Shown piece after piece: positions 1 through 10,104 of a stretch of DNA of 64,000 bases. Every line of letters starts with the position of its first letter. The first letter of the stretch is position 1. The stretch comes from Vibrio tetraodonis (GTDB lineage Bacteria > Pseudomonadota > Gammaproteobacteria > Enterobacterales > Vibrionaceae): positions 1 to 64,000 of the forward strand of contig NZ_QLYY01000008.1 in NCBI RefSeq assembly GCF_003350295.1, given 5' to 3'. The position numbers and the translations under genes were made by a program. Under the pieces are notes generated by a model that was given only the letters and a program-made list of their open reading frames with translations, did not search any database and was not told where the DNA came from.

Positions 1-217
1 TGCAAACCTCTTTAATGGATTTATTTCTCTGCAATCCCATCCAAATGACGAGCCATACGGCTTGTTGGGCTGGTAGCCGACGCCTTCTGATACTCGCTTT
101 AGATGTTTCATAGAGAGCTTGCTCTATCCATTCAAGTTGAATGGCATTAATTACAGACTCATAATTTTTGCCATCTTCAATAGTATCATGAGCTAGAACT
201 AACTCTTCAGCCAACAT
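1..217 (-). mobile_element. IS4-family transposase, 5' part only (cut by window edge)
   Basis: The minus strand from the ATG at 217 reads continuously to the window edge, giving about 72 residues that start [16 protein letters not shown]. The segment [18 protein letters not shown] followed by RNKSIKEV matches the N-terminal domain of IS4-group transposases (RRRLPAEQVVWLVIGMAL type). The DDE catalytic core lies outside the window, so intactness cannot be judged. A strong hairpin sits just upstream of the start codon (223-251). I could not fix the element's terminal inverted repeat or target duplication with only one end visible. The family call is by motif recognition; the exact element is unknown. 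Confidence 0.75.
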
Positions 218-222
218 AGAAA

Positions 223-251
223 AATCCCCACTAACAAAGTTAGTGGGGATT
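223..251 (-). terminator. Hairpin with T-run directly upstream of the transposase start
   Basis: Perfect 13-bp arms (AATCCCCACTAAC and its complement) enclose a 3-nt loop. Read on the minus strand the hairpin is followed by TTTTT and then, within a few bases, the transposase ATG at 217. This is an intrinsic-terminator layout placed before a transposase gene. By inference it stops or masks read-through transcription entering the element from outside, as known for several insertion sequences. Confidence 0.6.
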
Positions 252-302
252 ATCATACGATCCCAGGATCGTTCAAGTCTCTAAACCGATCGGCATTAAC
301 AC

Positions 303-1097
303 CTAATGGTGTGGCTTATCTGCGGTCAGATTGTATTCCAGTGCGGAAGAGAGCAGTTTTGGCTTGGACAGCTGATGGTCTCGGCTTTCTCGTTGAGTGA
401 CAAAATCTTGTTGTGTCGTGTGCTCACTCATCATGACATTTTCATGTTTTTCTTCACCGATCGTTGTCTTGTAGACCAACTCATTCTCTGTATTTGGGTA
501 ATTGTGGCAGAGATATACCGCGGTCGAGTCTTTTAACGCGTATAGTTTTTCAAGTGACTCATACATTTGCTCTGCGCTGCCTCCAGGACAATCGATCCTC
601 CCTGTTCCATGGTGAAACAGTGAATCACCTACAAAAATCGCATCACCAATTTTAAATGTTAGATCAGACGCGGTATGCCCCGGTGTTTCAATCACTTCCA
701 AATGTGAATGACCAAAATCTAAGTGCTCATTTTCCATCAGAAAATGTTCGAAGTGATAAAGCTCGGATAAACAAAGCTCATCTTTACAACTCGCATAAAC
801 CTCTTTGACATGATCAGATATATAGATGGGAGCTTTAAAGACTTTACTGAGATGAAAACAACCAGACAAATGGTCAGCATGAATGTGCGTTTCTAAAATT
901 GCTGTTACGTGAAGATGATGCTGCTCTACGTATTCAACGATACTCTGTGCAGATTCAAAACTAATTTTGCCATGGTCTTCATCGTAATCGGCTACAGGGT
1001 CAATAATAATTGATTCGTTGGTATCAGAATCGGCCACGACATAACTGACACTACCCGAATCAGAATGGAAAAAATGCTGGATAACCTGACTGGTCAT
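303..1097 (-). CDS. MBL-fold metallo-hydrolase (ETHE1/persulfide dioxygenase-like)
   Basis: A 264-residue protein of the metallo-beta-lactamase fold. The metal-binding signature THIHADHLSG is near residue 70, followed by ETPGHTASD, VGDSLF (metal-bridging Asp) and CHNYP near residue 198. The GTGRIDCPGGSAEQMYESL segment resembles ETHE1-like sulfur dioxygenases and Blh-type hydrolases; the true substrate is not determined. I chose the ATG at 1097 because AAGGAGG lies 5 nt upstream of it; an in-frame ATG at 1118 lies ahead of that ribosome binding site. No signal peptide is seen, so it should be cytoplasmic. It is transcribed alone towards the transposase fragment. Confidence 0.85.
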   Translation of the reverse strand: MTSQVIQHFFHSDSGSVSYVVADSDTNESIIIDPVADYDEDHGKISFESAQSIVEYVEQHHLHVTAILETHIHADHLSGCFHLSKVFKAPIYISDHVKEVYASCKDELCLSELYHFEHFLMENEHLDFGHSHLEVIETPGHTASDLTFKIGDAIFVGDSLFHHGTGRIDCPGGSAEQMYESLEKLYALKDSTAVYLCHNYPNTENELVYKTTIGEEKHENVMMSEHTTQQDFVTQRESRDHQLSKPKLLSSALEYNLTADKPHH

Positions 1098-1204
1098 TAA
1101 TGCCTCCTTTGCGTTCAAATTTCGAACAAAACAATTATTATTTTAGTCAATAAGGCATTCTCATAATCGAGACGGACTGTGATATTATATTTTTTGAGTA
1201 TCAA

Positions 1205-1666
1205 TTATTGTGGTAACAACAGCTTAAACCCTTCGTGGGTCGCTTTAAAACCTAGCTTTTCATAAAACCTCAGTGCATCAGGTCTTAGTTTATCGCTAGT
1301 CAGTTGAATGACACTGCAACCCCTAACTTTCGCCTGATAAATAGCGTATTCAAACATTATCTCTCCAAGGCCCTGACCACGAAAGGCTTTATCAATCCTG
1401 ACACCCTCAATCAAACAACGCCAACTCCCAATGTGCGTCAAATAAGGTATGTAAGTCATCTGCATCATACCAATCAGAGCACCCTGACTTTCAACCACGA
1501 GAAGTTGATTGTTTGGATCAGCAGAAATTGCATTAAATGCCGATGTGTAGGATTCATTGAGAGGCATGCTTGCATCTTCTCTTTGACTCCCTAGTTCATC
1601 ATCAGCAAGAAGGAATACTAAACTGGCTAAATCATCTAAGTTGGCACTGCGATAGGTAAGGTTCAT
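1205..1666 (-). CDS. GNAT-family N-acetyltransferase
   Basis: About 153 residues with the GNAT fold. The acetyl-CoA pyrophosphate loop is visible as RIDKAFRGQGLGEIMFEYAI (R-x-x-G-x-G/A type), followed by GCSVIQLTSDKLRPDALRFYEKLGFKATHEG, the typical motif B with the FYEKLGF signature. The start at 1666 is preferred over the upstream ATG at 1690 because CAAGGAAG lies 5 nt before it. The substrate cannot be told from sequence. It is a single gene whose promoter region borders the terminator of the adjacent MCP gene. Confidence 0.85.
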   Translation of the reverse strand: MNLTYRSANLDDLASLVFLLADDELGSQREDASMPLNESYTSAFNAISADPNNQLLVVESQGALIGMMQMTYIPYLTHIGSWRCLIEGVRIDKAFRGQGLGEIMFEYAIYQAKVRGCSVIQLTSDKLRPDALRFYEKLGFKATHEGFKLLLPQ

Positions 1667-1777
1667 TGGAACTTCCTTGTAGACATCCATACAAACACAT
1701 AAGACTTACACAAATAATATTTTTATTAAAAATATCATGACTTTAGAGTTTAATATAGAGATAACTTGATATGGACA

Positions 1778-1819
1778 GTCTAAAAAGGCAGTGTAATCTG
1801 AAATTAAACTGCCTTAGAC
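1778..1819 (-). terminator. Rho-independent terminator of the HBM-type MCP gene
   Basis: On the minus strand, arms AAGGCAGT/ACTGCCTT, extended by GTCTAA/TTAGAC, form a stem followed by a TTTTT run, 16 bp after the stop codon of the MCP gene at 1835. Confidence 0.7.
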
Positions 1820-1834
1820 CAGAAGATGCCTTAA

Positions 1835-3766
1835 TCACATTTTAAAGAAACTGCTCAAACGTTTAAGCTCTTCACCAACTCTGGCAAGGTTACGGCTGGA
1901 TTCAGACGTTTGGTCAGATGCGTGAGAAGTTTGGTCTGCAACATCACTAATCGTATTCATACGTTGACTGACATCTTCCGCGACTTCTCCCTGTTCGTTA
2001 ACCGCCTGAGCAATTTGAGCATTCATTTCGGTAATCGTGCTTACTTCGTTTGAAATCGATGACAAAGACTCTTTGACCTGCTCTGTTTGCTCTACCATAC
2101 CGTCGACCTGCTTCTTACTTTTCACCATTTCTGCAACCGCGGATTCGGCGCCAGATTTGAGCACTTCTATCATTTTCTCGATTTCGACCGTAGATTCTTG
2201 GGTTTTTTGAGCAAGAGATCGCACTTCATCAGCAACAACCGCAAAGCCTCGACCATGCTCGCCAGCGCGAGCCGCTTCAATCGCAGCGTTTAAGGCCAAC
2301 AAATTGGTTTGATCAGAAATATTTTTAATCACGTCTAAAATAGTCGCAATATTTTCGCTATCCCCTTTCACTCGCTGAATTACATCTTGAGACTGCCCTA
2401 TGGCTACAGCAAGTTGATTCATCCCATCAACGGTTGTACTGATCAGTTCATTACCTTTTACGGTTTGAGAATTTGCTAAATTCGCTGCATCTGACGTGGT
2501 ATTGGCTTTTTGTGCAACTTCATGAGCTGACGAGCTCATCTGAGTCATTGCAGTGGCAACCTGATCAATATCTTGCTTCTGCTGCCCGACACCTTCACTC
2601 GTTTTGGTTGTCAGAGACGATAAATCCTCTGATGAGTTGGCAATGCTTTCAATATTAGTCGACAAGTTGCCAATCATATCTCGAAGCTGTTCTGTCATGG
2701 TCGCGATCGCACGCAGTAGCTCACCAATCTCATCGTTTCGATTGACTTCAATGACAACGCCAAGGTCGCCAGAGGCAATGCGCTGACTGGCTTCTACAGC
2801 ACTTTTAAGCGGTGGTACGGTTAATCTCGTCATTAGCATAGAAACCCCCACCCCAAGAAGAATGGCGACCAATGCAATCAACAGGTTGGTCACACCCAAA
2901 TTCTCTTCGAAGTCTTTGAGCATCGCCTTACCAATCTTACGTGCTTCAGAGGTCAAATTTTCGACATCTCTAGCTTCAGTTAACATAAGTTTATTGGTTT
3001 CAACGCTTTGCTTGTTAACGGCAAGATAGTTATCAAAAGCCTGTTGATACAGCAGTATTGCACTTTCTAAATCTTTAAGCTTTGGGGTATCCTCAGGGAA
3101 GCTTTTCATCAATAAATACATATCCGATAAGGTGTCACGAACATTCTTTATTGATTTCTCATCACCAGACAAAATGAAGTTTTTCTCAGCTCGCCTTGCT
3201 TCTAACATCCATTTAATCATTCGATTTGCATCATCAGCGATTTTAATTGAGGTCAAAATTTCTTCAGGTGGCGCATTAAATTCAAAAAGTTGTTCGACTT
3301 CCTGCTTTTCGATAATACGAATGTTGGTCACGATTTCATCGACCTGTCTTGCGTACTTACGCATGTCTTCACCGGCTTTGGCTTTCTGCCTTCTCTGAGA
3401 TACATATTGATCCAAAGCAGCTTGGTATGCATTTAAAGAGTCAACCACCTCATTAAGCAAATCTTTAACCTTGGATTCGCTAACTCTGCCCTGTAGCTCA
3501 CCGGCTAGAGCATTACTCTTGGAAATAAGGTCTTTAATTTCTCCAGCATAAGCTTCGTCATTACGCAAGGCGAGATTTTTTTCAGCAATGCGAATCTCAC
3601 CGGTATATTTGACGATTCGATTAAAATCATCGGCAATCTCTACTTCACTATTGAAGCGAGACATTCCCATCATACCATTTAAGGTCACAACAGCTGTCAT
3701 AATAACCAGCAAGCCAAAGGCACCAGATAGCTTAAAGCCCATTTTTAGATCATATAAAAACTGCAT
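1835..3766 (-). CDS. Methyl-accepting chemotaxis protein with HBM-type sensor domain
   Basis: A transmembrane chemoreceptor of about 643 residues. TM1 is at residues 11-32, followed by a long periplasmic helical region of about 250 residues that contains two related motifs, [14 protein letters not shown] (near 53) and [15 protein letters not shown] (near 193). This pattern is typical of the helical bimodular (HBM) ligand-binding domain. TM2 is near 288-312, then HAMP, then the signalling hairpin with tip [31 protein letters not shown] (given as its core). The ATG at 3766 has GGTGAG 5 nt upstream and is preferred over the GTG two codons earlier. HBM receptors studied elsewhere bind organic acids; the ligand here is unknown. 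No CheR-binding pentapeptide is present at the C-terminus. Confidence 0.9.
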   Translation of the reverse strand: MQFLYDLKMGFKLSGAFGLLVIMTAVVTLNGMMGMSRFNSEVEIADDFNRIVKYTGEIRIAEKNLALRNDEAYAGEIKDLISKSNALAGELQGRVSESKVKDLLNEVVDSLNAYQAALDQYVSQRRQKAKAGEDMRKYARQVDEIVTNIRIIEKQEVEQLFEFNAPPEEILTSIKIADDANRMIKWMLEARRAEKNFILSGDEKSIKNVRDTLSDMYLLMKSFPEDTPKLKDLESAILLYQQAFDNYLAVNKQSVETNKLMLTEARDVENLTSEARKIGKAMLKDFEENLGVTNLLIALVAILLGVGVSMLMTRLTVPPLKSAVEASQRIASGDLGVVIEVNRNDEIGELLRAIATMTEQLRDMIGNLSTNIESIANSSEDLSSLTTKTSEGVGQQKQDIDQVATAMTQMSSSAHEVAQKANTTSDAANLANSQTVKGNELISTTVDGMNQLAVAIGQSQDVIQRVKGDSENIATILDVIKNISDQTNLLALNAAIEAARAGEHGRGFAVVADEVRSLAQKTQESTVEIEKMIEVLKSGAESAVAEMVKSKKQVDGMVEQTEQVKESLSSISNEVSTITEMNAQIAQAVNEQGEVAEDVSQRMNTISDVADQTSHASDQTSESSRNLARVGEELKRLSSFFKM

Positions 3767-3985
3767 TTGCACTCACCGATTGGATTGAAATGATAGTTAT
3801 AGAGCGATACTTAGTAAGCCTAGGATCTACCCACGACAATTCAAATGGTTTTATTCACATAAGTTGTGAAAGTACTTCGATGATAATGATAGGAAACGGA
3901 TGTGAGATAGATAGTTCAGTGGGTAGCGGGAGAGACGGCTATCTGCCTCCTCAATGGTAAAAGTGACACGCGAAGGATGTTATGG

Positions 3986-4651
3986 CTAAATGGCAAAGCC
4001 ATCATTTTCTGGGTCATGATTCCAGACGTATTCCGTCAGATGCGCGACTTTTTCTGCATGCTCACGACCATACAAGTGCTCTAATATAGCAAGAGACATA
4101 TCGGTTCCAGCGGAGACACCGGAGGAAGTATAAATATTGTCTGATTTGACCCAGCGGGCTTTCTTATGCCAATTTGTTGAAGTACTGAAACCTTGTACCC
4201 AGTCAAAGGCAATTTTGTTTGTCGTCGCGCTGTGATTGGATAAAACACCGGCTTGAGCCAGTATCGCGACACCTGTGCAAACTGATACAACATAAGTTGC
4301 TCGTTCACTCTGAGCCTGGACCCAGTCAATCAGTTCCTTGTTGTTCACTTCTTGTCTTGAGCCTAACCCGCCAGGAATCATCAAAATATCACAGGTTTCA
4401 AAGTCACTAAAACTGTAATCGCAAACGCTCTTAGGCCCTGCACTACTTGCGACAGCACCACCAGTCTGAGAGACGAATTTGAGATCAAGGCCTTGATTAA
4501 TGAAACGAGACATACCAAACATTTCCACAGGACCAAAAACATCCAGTAGCTCAAAATCAGGATATAGAAGCGTTGCAACGATAAGCTTTTTTGAAGTACT
4601 CGTTACATCTTTGCCTGAAGTTCGTTTACTTGCTGCTGTCTGATTACTCAC
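3986..4651 (-). CDS. DJ-1/PfpI superfamily protein
   Basis: About 221 residues of the class I glutamine amidotransferase-like DJ-1/PfpI fold. LLYPDFELLDVFGPVEMFG is near the N-terminus and the nucleophile elbow VVSVCTGVAILAQAG carries the conserved Cys. The order resembles isonitrile hydratase and related PfpI proteins, but the substrate is unknown. The start is set at the GTG at 4651, which has AAGGAG 9 nt upstream; the open frame extends to an ATG at 4732, but that extension lacks a ribosome binding site and is not homologous-looking. It lies directly downstream of cyoE on the same strand with about 140 bp between, so co-transcription is possible but not shown. Confidence 0.85.
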   Translation of the reverse strand: MSNQTAASKRTSGKDVTSTSKKLIVATLLYPDFELLDVFGPVEMFGMSRFINQGLDLKFVSQTGGAVASSAGPKSVCDYSFSDFETCDILMIPGGLGSRQEVNNKELIDWVQAQSERATYVVSVCTGVAILAQAGVLSNHSATTNKIAFDWVQGFSTSTNWHKKARWVKSDNIYTSSGVSAGTDMSLAILEHLYGREHAEKVAHLTEYVWNHDPENDGFAI

Positions 4652-4791
4652 TGCAGTAATCTCCTTGATATGAGGGTTCTGAGAGGAAAAAGCGCCCCTT
4701 TCTATTTTACTTACACAAACATGCCTGAACAAATATCGGGCTTTACAGCCAAAATACGTGGGCTTAGTAAAACAAAAAGGGGCCGCTGTTT

Positions 4792-5658
4792 TTAGATAGG
4801 TAGTGAGATCAGTTCAACGCCCAGTACGCCGCTGACTCCCATCACAACTAATAAGGACACTTTAAATACGGTTTTTGACCAAGGAATATAGTTATCCTCA
4901 TCAACTTTTTTAAAGGTTACCTTCATCCACGAAAAGCAAGCGATCGCAGTAACTGCCAAGTACTCATAACCAGCTTCACCTAACACAAATAACGCGAATG
5001 AAGTCGCAGCAAAGGCCACAACATAAGCTTTCATGTGACGATGAGCTTTGCTAATTCCTTCTTTAACTGGCAGCACCGGAATACCAGCATCTCGGTAGTC
5101 TTGCATGCGGAACATAGCAATGGCATAAGAGTGAGGCATTTGCCACAAGCAAAACATAGCAAAGAGCAGAACGGCCTCCGTACTTATGTAATTAGTCACC
5201 GCTAAGTAACCAACAAGTGGTGGGACAGCACCAGAGATGCTGCCAACCAAGGTACCGTATACAGAAGTGCGCTTGTACCACATAGTGTAGAAGAAAACGT
5301 AAAATACGTAGCCAAGCAAAACCACTACTGCAGAGAGAGGGTTCGCCATCTGAAATAAAATGGCCGTTCCAGCGAGTAATAAAACGAGAGAATATATAAA
5401 AGCAACATCAATATTAATGTTTCCTTTGGCAAGTTCCCGATTTTGTGTGCGCTTCATTTTCTGATCGATATCTCGATCGAAAATGTTGTTTACCACACAA
5501 CCCGATGCAATCACTAGCCCTACCCCAGCAAGGGTTGCCAATAATAAAGCTACACTGACGTTCTCTGTTTTTGCGGCAAGGAAGAACCCTGCCGCAACAG
5601 ATATCAGGTTGCCGAAAATGATGCCTGGTTTAGTAATAGACAAATAACTTTTCAGCAT
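4792..5658 (-). CDS. cyoE: Protohaem IX farnesyltransferase (haem O synthase)
   Basis: A 288-residue polytopic UbiA-family prenyltransferase that adds a farnesyl group to haem B, making the haem O needed by cytochrome bo3. The catalytic, metal-binding signature NNIFDRDIDQKMKRTQNR is at about residues 57-74 and the second acidic loop YRDAGIPVLPV is near 189. The ATG at 5658 gives the normal N-terminus MLKSYLSITKPGIIFGN; the frame extends upstream into cyoD and that extension is not real. It is the last gene of the cyoABCDE operon, 8 bp after cyoD. Confidence 0.95.
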   Translation of the reverse strand: MLKSYLSITKPGIIFGNLISVAAGFFLAAKTENVSVALLLATLAGVGLVIASGCVVNNIFDRDIDQKMKRTQNRELAKGNINIDVAFIYSLVLLLAGTAILFQMANPLSAVVVLLGYVFYVFFYTMWYKRTSVYGTLVGSISGAVPPLVGYLAVTNYISTEAVLLFAMFCLWQMPHSYAIAMFRMQDYRDAGIPVLPVKEGISKAHRHMKAYVVAFAATSFALFVLGEAGYEYLAVTAIACFSWMKVTFKKVDEDNYIPWSKTVFKVSLLVVMGVSGVLGVELISLPI

Positions 5659-5666
5659 GCTCCGAC

Positions 5667-5978
5667 CTACAACTTCATGTTCACGGTCATGTTGTAGATG
5701 ATCCACACAGAACCTGCGATTAAGATCAGTACAACAATGGCGGTAAACATTAGCGATACAAAGTTCCATTGTCCATCTTCAGTTTTCACTTCCATATGCA
5801 GGAAGTACTTAAAGTGGACGAAAATCTGCACAATCGCACAACCAAACAATAAGACATAAGTTGCCGTATCAGGAAGAGATTGAGACCAGACAAAATAGAA
5901 AGGTATTACAGTCAAGATTAAAGACGCAATAAAGCCTTTAACATAATCTGACGCACCTGTTTCCAAATGTTGAGCCAT
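5667..5978 (-). CDS. cyoD: Cytochrome bo3 quinol oxidase subunit IV
   Basis: A 103-residue protein with three predicted transmembrane helices (GFIASLILTVIPFYFVW, ATYVLLFGCAIVQIFVHF, FTAIVVLILIAGSVWIIYNM), as in E. coli CyoD. Subunit IV assists assembly of the CuB site and stability of the complex. The ATG at 5978 overlaps the cyoC stop codon as TAATG, indicating translational coupling; the open frame upstream of it lies inside cyoC. Confidence 0.95.
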   Translation of the reverse strand: MAQHLETGASDYVKGFIASLILTVIPFYFVWSQSLPDTATYVLLFGCAIVQIFVHFKYFLHMEVKTEDGQWNFVSLMFTAIVVLILIAGSVWIIYNMTVNMKL

Positions 5979-6580
5979 TACATTACCCCCAGCAAGTAAA
6001 CGATAGTGAAGACACAAATCCATACAATATCGAGGAAGTGCCAGAACAGGCTTAAGCAGTTAAAGCGCATCGCCATGTTATCGTTAAGTCCCTTGGTTGA
6101 AAGCTGGTGATAGCATACTGCTAGCCAGATAAGGCCAAAGGTTACGTGAAGACCGTGAGTTCCTACCAGAGTGAAGAAAGCGGACAAGAAAGCGCTCTTC
6201 TCTGGTCCATGGCCTGCGGCGATCAGATGATGAAATTCATAAATTTCCATGCCAATAAAGCCAAGACCAAGTAGGAAGGTTATTTTCAACCAACGCTTGA
6301 GCCCAGCGACATCTTGGCGTTTCATTGCGATCATGCCAAAACCAAAGGTAATACTACTAAACAGTAGTAACATGGTTTCAACGAACACGAACGGTAGCTC
6401 AAAGATGTCTTTACCAGTAGGACCACTAATTGAGCCTGTTTCAAGTACTGCGTATGTTGCAAATAGAGTTGCGAACAGTACACAGTCACTCATCAAGTAA
6501 ACCCAAAAGCCGAACAATTTATTACCGTTCGTATCATGATGGTGATCATGATGACCGTGAGATACAGAATTAGCTTGCAT
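5978..6580 (-). CDS. cyoC: Cytochrome bo3 quinol oxidase subunit III
   Basis: 200 residues, haem-copper oxidase subunit III family, with five transmembrane segments and the typical [23 protein letters not shown] start and [16 protein letters not shown] segment. The N-terminus is unusually His-rich (HGHHDHHHD at residues 8-16). The start codon overlaps the end of cyoB (shared TATGCAAGCTAA), so translation is probably coupled. It is part of the cyoABCDE operon. Confidence 0.95.
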   Translation of the reverse strand: MQANSVSHGHHDHHHDTNGNKLFGFWVYLMSDCVLFATLFATYAVLETGSISGPTGKDIFELPFVFVETMLLLFSSITFGFGMIAMKRQDVAGLKRWLKITFLLGLGFIGMEIYEFHHLIAAGHGPEKSAFLSAFFTLVGTHGLHVTFGLIWLAVCYHQLSTKGLNDNMAMRFNCLSLFWHFLDIVWICVFTIVYLLGVM

Positions 6581-8603
6581 ACGTTACCTCCAGATCATCT
6601 TTCTTATCGCCTTGTGGAGATTGTTTCTTCGCTTCTTCAAGCTGAGCACGGCGCTCTGCTTCAATCGCTTTGATTTCTTCTACTTCCACGTAGTAATCCA
6701 CATCGTCATTGTAACTGTGTTGGATACAAGCGACGACAATGCCCACAAAACTTGCAGCGGCTAGCCACCAGATGTACCAAATCATTGCAAAGCCAAAAAC
6801 TAAAGCCCATGCAGAAACATAGATTCCTGTCGGTGTGTTCTTAGGCATATGAATACGCTCGTATTCAACCTCTTTGGTAGGATCAAACTCACCATTTTGC
6901 TTTTGATACCAGAAAGCATCCAGCTCATCACCTTTTGGCAGGTGAGCAAAGTTGTAGAATGGTGGTGGTGATGAGGTCGCCCACTCAAAAGTACGTCCAC
7001 CCCATGGGTCACCAGTAAGATCGCGATTCTGATCTCGGTCACGAATACTCACATAAATCTGAATAAACTGACAAAGAACACCCAGAGCGATAACCGCAGT
7101 ACCCGCAGCAGCAACGGCAAGTAGAGGGAAGAACTCAGGGTTAATATCTTGACTCAAACGGCGAGTCATACCCATAAAGCCAAGCGCGTATAGAGGTAAG
7201 AACGCCATCAAGAAGCCGATGATCCACAAATAGAAAGCGCGTTTACCCCAAGTTTCATTCATCATGAAACCGGTTGCTTTCGGGAACCAATAGGTGATCG
7301 CAGCAAAACAGCCAAATACAACCCCACCAATAATAACATTATGGAAGTGGGCAATTAGGAATACTGAGTTGTGAAGTACAAAATCAGCACCAGGAACCGC
7401 CATCAATACACCTGTCATGCCACCCACACTAAATGTGATAAGGAAGCCAACTGTCCACATCATTGGTGTAGTAAAGCGGATACGACCTTTGTACATAGTA
7501 AATAGCCAGTTGAAAATCTTCACCCCGGTTGGGATGGAAATGATCATAGTGGCGATACCAAAGAAGGCGTTGACATTCGCACCTGAGCCCATGGTAAAGA
7601 AGTGATGTAACCAAACCACAAACGCCAAGATGGTAATGACGACTGTCGCCCATACCAAAGAGGTGTAACCAAACAATTTCTTACGTGAGAAAGTTGCCGT
7701 TACTTCAGAGAACACTCCGAAAATAGGCAGAACTAAGATGTACACTTCTGGGTGACCCCAAGCCCAAATCAAGTTGACGTACATCATAACGTTGCCGCCA
7801 AGATCATTGGTAAAGAAGTGGAAGCCTAAGTATCTATCCAGCGTTAGAAGCGCAATCGTAACCGTTAAGATTGGGAACGAGATGATGATAAGGATGTTGG
7901 CACACAAAGAAGCCCAAGTGAATACTGGCATCTTCATGATTGGCATAGAAGGCGTGCGCATACGCAAGATAGTCACAAAGAAGTTTACGCCAGTTAACGT
8001 TGTGCCCACCCCAGATATCTGCAGCGCCCATATCCAATAATCGACCCCGACCCCTGGACTGGCCTCAATACCAGACAGTGGAGGGTAAGCTAGCCAACCT
8101 GTTTGACCAAATTCACCTAACCCAAGCGACATATTGGTGAGAATAACACCCACAATAAATAGCCAGAAGCTCAGGTTGTTCAAATAAGGGAAAGCCACAT
8201 CACGAGCACCAATTTGCAATGGTACGATAATGTTCATCAAACCGATTACTAATGGCATAGCAACGAAGAAAATCATTATCACGCCGTGGGCAGTAAAGAT
8301 CTGATCATAGTGATGCGGCGGTAAATAACCCGCTTCCCCAGCAGAGGAAAGCAGTTGTTGGCTACGCATCATGACGGCATCAGCGAAGCCACGAATAAGC
8401 ATTATCATAGCCACAGCTATGTACATGAAGCCAAGCTTCTTGTGGTCTACTGACGTAAACCATTCGTTCCACAGGTACTGCCATTTCCCTGCTTTTGTTA
8501 TCGCGACCATTACCGCTAAACCAACCAAAGCAACGACGGCTAAGGTGATAACAATAATGGGCTCATGATAAGGAATTGAGTCTAGAGTTAATCTTCCAAA
8601 CAT
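6570..8603 (-). CDS. cyoB: Cytochrome bo3 quinol oxidase subunit I
   Basis: The 677-residue catalytic subunit that oxidises ubiquinol, reduces O2 to water and pumps protons in the inner membrane. Visible ligands include the CuB/Tyr motif [17 protein letters not shown], the CuB histidines WLHHFFTMG and the haem ligands in [17 protein letters not shown]. The Glu of HPEVY, used in proton translocation, is present. The length and the N-terminal [16 protein letters not shown] agree with E. coli CyoB (663). The C-terminus has an acidic/basic tail ([20 protein letters not shown]). It follows cyoA by 5 bp. Confidence 0.97.
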   Translation of the reverse strand: MFGRLTLDSIPYHEPIIVITLAVVALVGLAVMVAITKAGKWQYLWNEWFTSVDHKKLGFMYIAVAMIMLIRGFADAVMMRSQQLLSSAGEAGYLPPHHYDQIFTAHGVIMIFFVAMPLVIGLMNIIVPLQIGARDVAFPYLNNLSFWLFIVGVILTNMSLGLGEFGQTGWLAYPPLSGIEASPGVGVDYWIWALQISGVGTTLTGVNFFVTILRMRTPSMPIMKMPVFTWASLCANILIIISFPILTVTIALLTLDRYLGFHFFTNDLGGNVMMYVNLIWAWGHPEVYILVLPIFGVFSEVTATFSRKKLFGYTSLVWATVVITILAFVVWLHHFFTMGSGANVNAFFGIATMIISIPTGVKIFNWLFTMYKGRIRFTTPMMWTVGFLITFSVGGMTGVLMAVPGADFVLHNSVFLIAHFHNVIIGGVVFGCFAAITYWFPKATGFMMNETWGKRAFYLWIIGFLMAFLPLYALGFMGMTRRLSQDINPEFFPLLAVAAAGTAVIALGVLCQFIQIYVSIRDRDQNRDLTGDPWGGRTFEWATSSPPPFYNFAHLPKGDELDAFWYQKQNGEFDPTKEVEYERIHMPKNTPTGIYVSAWALVFGFAMIWYIWWLAAASFVGIVVACIQHSYNDDVDYYVEVEEIKAIEAERRAQLEEAKKQSPQGDKKDDLEVTYAS

Positions 8604-8608
8604 TTCGA

Positions 8609-9490
8609 TTATCCTTGGTTTTCAGGCAAACAGTTCATTGAACCAGGATGCTGTGTCACGACATCAGTAAACAAAAATGGCGGAACACTTGAGAATAGAG
8701 TGACGGGTTCTGCAATACTTGGCTCAGCCAAAGTTCTGAACTGTTCCCAGTCTTCGATTCGATCTGGACTAGACTTCACTTCTTGAACCCAGTTAAGGAA
8801 AGCAGCTCGGTCAGTCAGTGCTGACGCCGTAAATTTCATCTGAGAGAAACCTTCACCGCTATAGTTAGAAGCAAAACCTTTAAAGTTACCTTCATGATTA
8901 GCAATCAAATTCAGCTTGGTTACCATACCTGGCATAGCGTAGATCTGAGAGCCTAAACGTGGGATAAAGAATGCGTTCATGATGTTGTCAGAGGTGAGTC
9001 TAAACGTCACAGGCACATCTTTAGGAAAAGCGACATAGTTGACAGTAGCAATGTTCTCGTCCGGATAGATAAACAACCATTTCCAGTCAAGCGACACTAC
9101 TTCAATCGTCATAGGTTTAACGTCACTTTCAAGAGGCTTAGAAGGCTCAAGCTCGTGTGTTGAACGCCATGTTATAACGGCAAGAATAGCGATGATAATG
9201 ATAGGAATCGTCCATACGACCAATTCTATCTTAGTCGAATGTGACCAGTCAGGCGCATACTCTTGATCAGTATTCGTATCTCGGTATCGGTATGCGAAAT
9301 ACACTGTCATTAGAATCACGGGTATGACAACAATTAGCATCAACAAAAGGGCCGTAATTATGAGCTCTTTTGTTTGAACGCCAATAGCGCCTTTGGGGTC
9401 AAGTAAAGCAGAATTACACCCAGATAAAAAAAGAATGGCCGTCGCCAAACTTCCTCTAGACAAGATGCGTTTATATCTTGAGGCTTCCAT
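8609..9490 (-). CDS. cyoA: Cytochrome bo3 quinol oxidase subunit II (lipoprotein)
   Basis: Subunit II of the bo3 oxidase. From the ATG at 9490 the protein has 293 residues with a lipoprotein signal ending in FLSGC, followed by [12 protein letters not shown] as in E. coli CyoA. Two transmembrane helices come next, then the periplasmic cupredoxin domain, which lacks the Cys/His CuA ligands as expected for a quinol oxidase. The open frame extends to an ATG at 9631, but that extension places about 47 unrelated residues before the signal peptide, and neither it nor the ATGs at 9553 and 9526 has a convincing ribosome binding site. First gene of the operon. Confidence 0.93.
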   Translation of the reverse strand: MEASRYKRILSRGSLATAILFLSGCNSALLDPKGAIGVQTKELIITALLLMLIVVIPVILMTVYFAYRYRDTNTDQEYAPDWSHSTKIELVVWTIPIIIIAILAVITWRSTHELEPSKPLESDVKPMTIEVVSLDWKWLFIYPDENIATVNYVAFPKDVPVTFRLTSDNIMNAFFIPRLGSQIYAMPGMVTKLNLIANHEGNFKGFASNYSGEGFSQMKFTASALTDRAAFLNWVQEVKSSPDRIEDWEQFRTLAEPSIAEPVTLFSSVPPFLFTDVVTQHPGSMNCLPENQG

Positions 9491-10104
9491 TAACTTTCTC
9501 GATGTTTGTCCGAGTTCAGCTTTCATACACTGAAGCTCAGTTGTTATATTCATTAGAATGTTTATGTGTTGAGCGTGTAACACTGATACAAAGAACAAAG
9601 TAAAAAAATCAGCAAAACAGTCAATAACCATGCTATTTATGCGGATTATTCTTTACACTTTGAAGGAGAATGTTACAAGTGGCGCATTATGCTTAGATCA
9701 AGATCGAAGCTCACCCCTCGTATGCGCAAACTAACATTTCATTAATGGAACTATAAAGAAAAGAGTCAATATAAAGTGAGTGGGTATAGAGATAAAATTA
9801 TTAAATAACAACAACTAAACAAAAAGCAACCAAACCGATTGTGTTTAAAATTCGTTCAAAAAAGACATAAACCACCATCAATTTAAGATGGTGACAAAAA
9901 TCACAAATATAAGATCACATAGTATTAATAAGGTATTTAGATGCTTTATTTAAGCGCTTAACACATTCAAGAATAGGGTAAATAATAAAGTTCAGAGAGA
10001 GCGAATGCCCCAAGGTAAGGACTGTGAAACTTGGCTTATGTTTTTGGGGCTGATAACACACGCTCTGTGTTATCAGCCCCAAACTATTATCGACTCTATA
10101 TCAA
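9491..10104. other. Intergenic region upstream of cyoA
   Basis: About 610 bp without a supported gene. It must hold the cyo promoter (minus strand), but I could not fix -35/-10 elements or an ArcA/FNR site with confidence. It is AT-rich, with a small hairpin at 9873-9893 (CACCATC/GATGGTG, 7-nt loop) and a strong one at 10043-10083. Confidence 0.5.
10043..10083. terminator. Long hairpin after the solute-binding protein gene
   Basis: 18-bp perfect arms (beginning TTTGGGGCTGATAACACA) enclose a 5-nt loop CGCTC. It begins 22 bp after the stop of the gene at 10105. Neither strand has a proper T-run after the stem, so it is either a terminator without a U-tract or an mRNA 3'-end stabiliser. Confidence 0.5.

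Noticed and set aside
9491..9631. Upstream part of the cyoA frame (47 extra residues)
   Set aside because: It would place unrelated residues ahead of a normal lipoprotein signal peptide and has no ribosome binding site.
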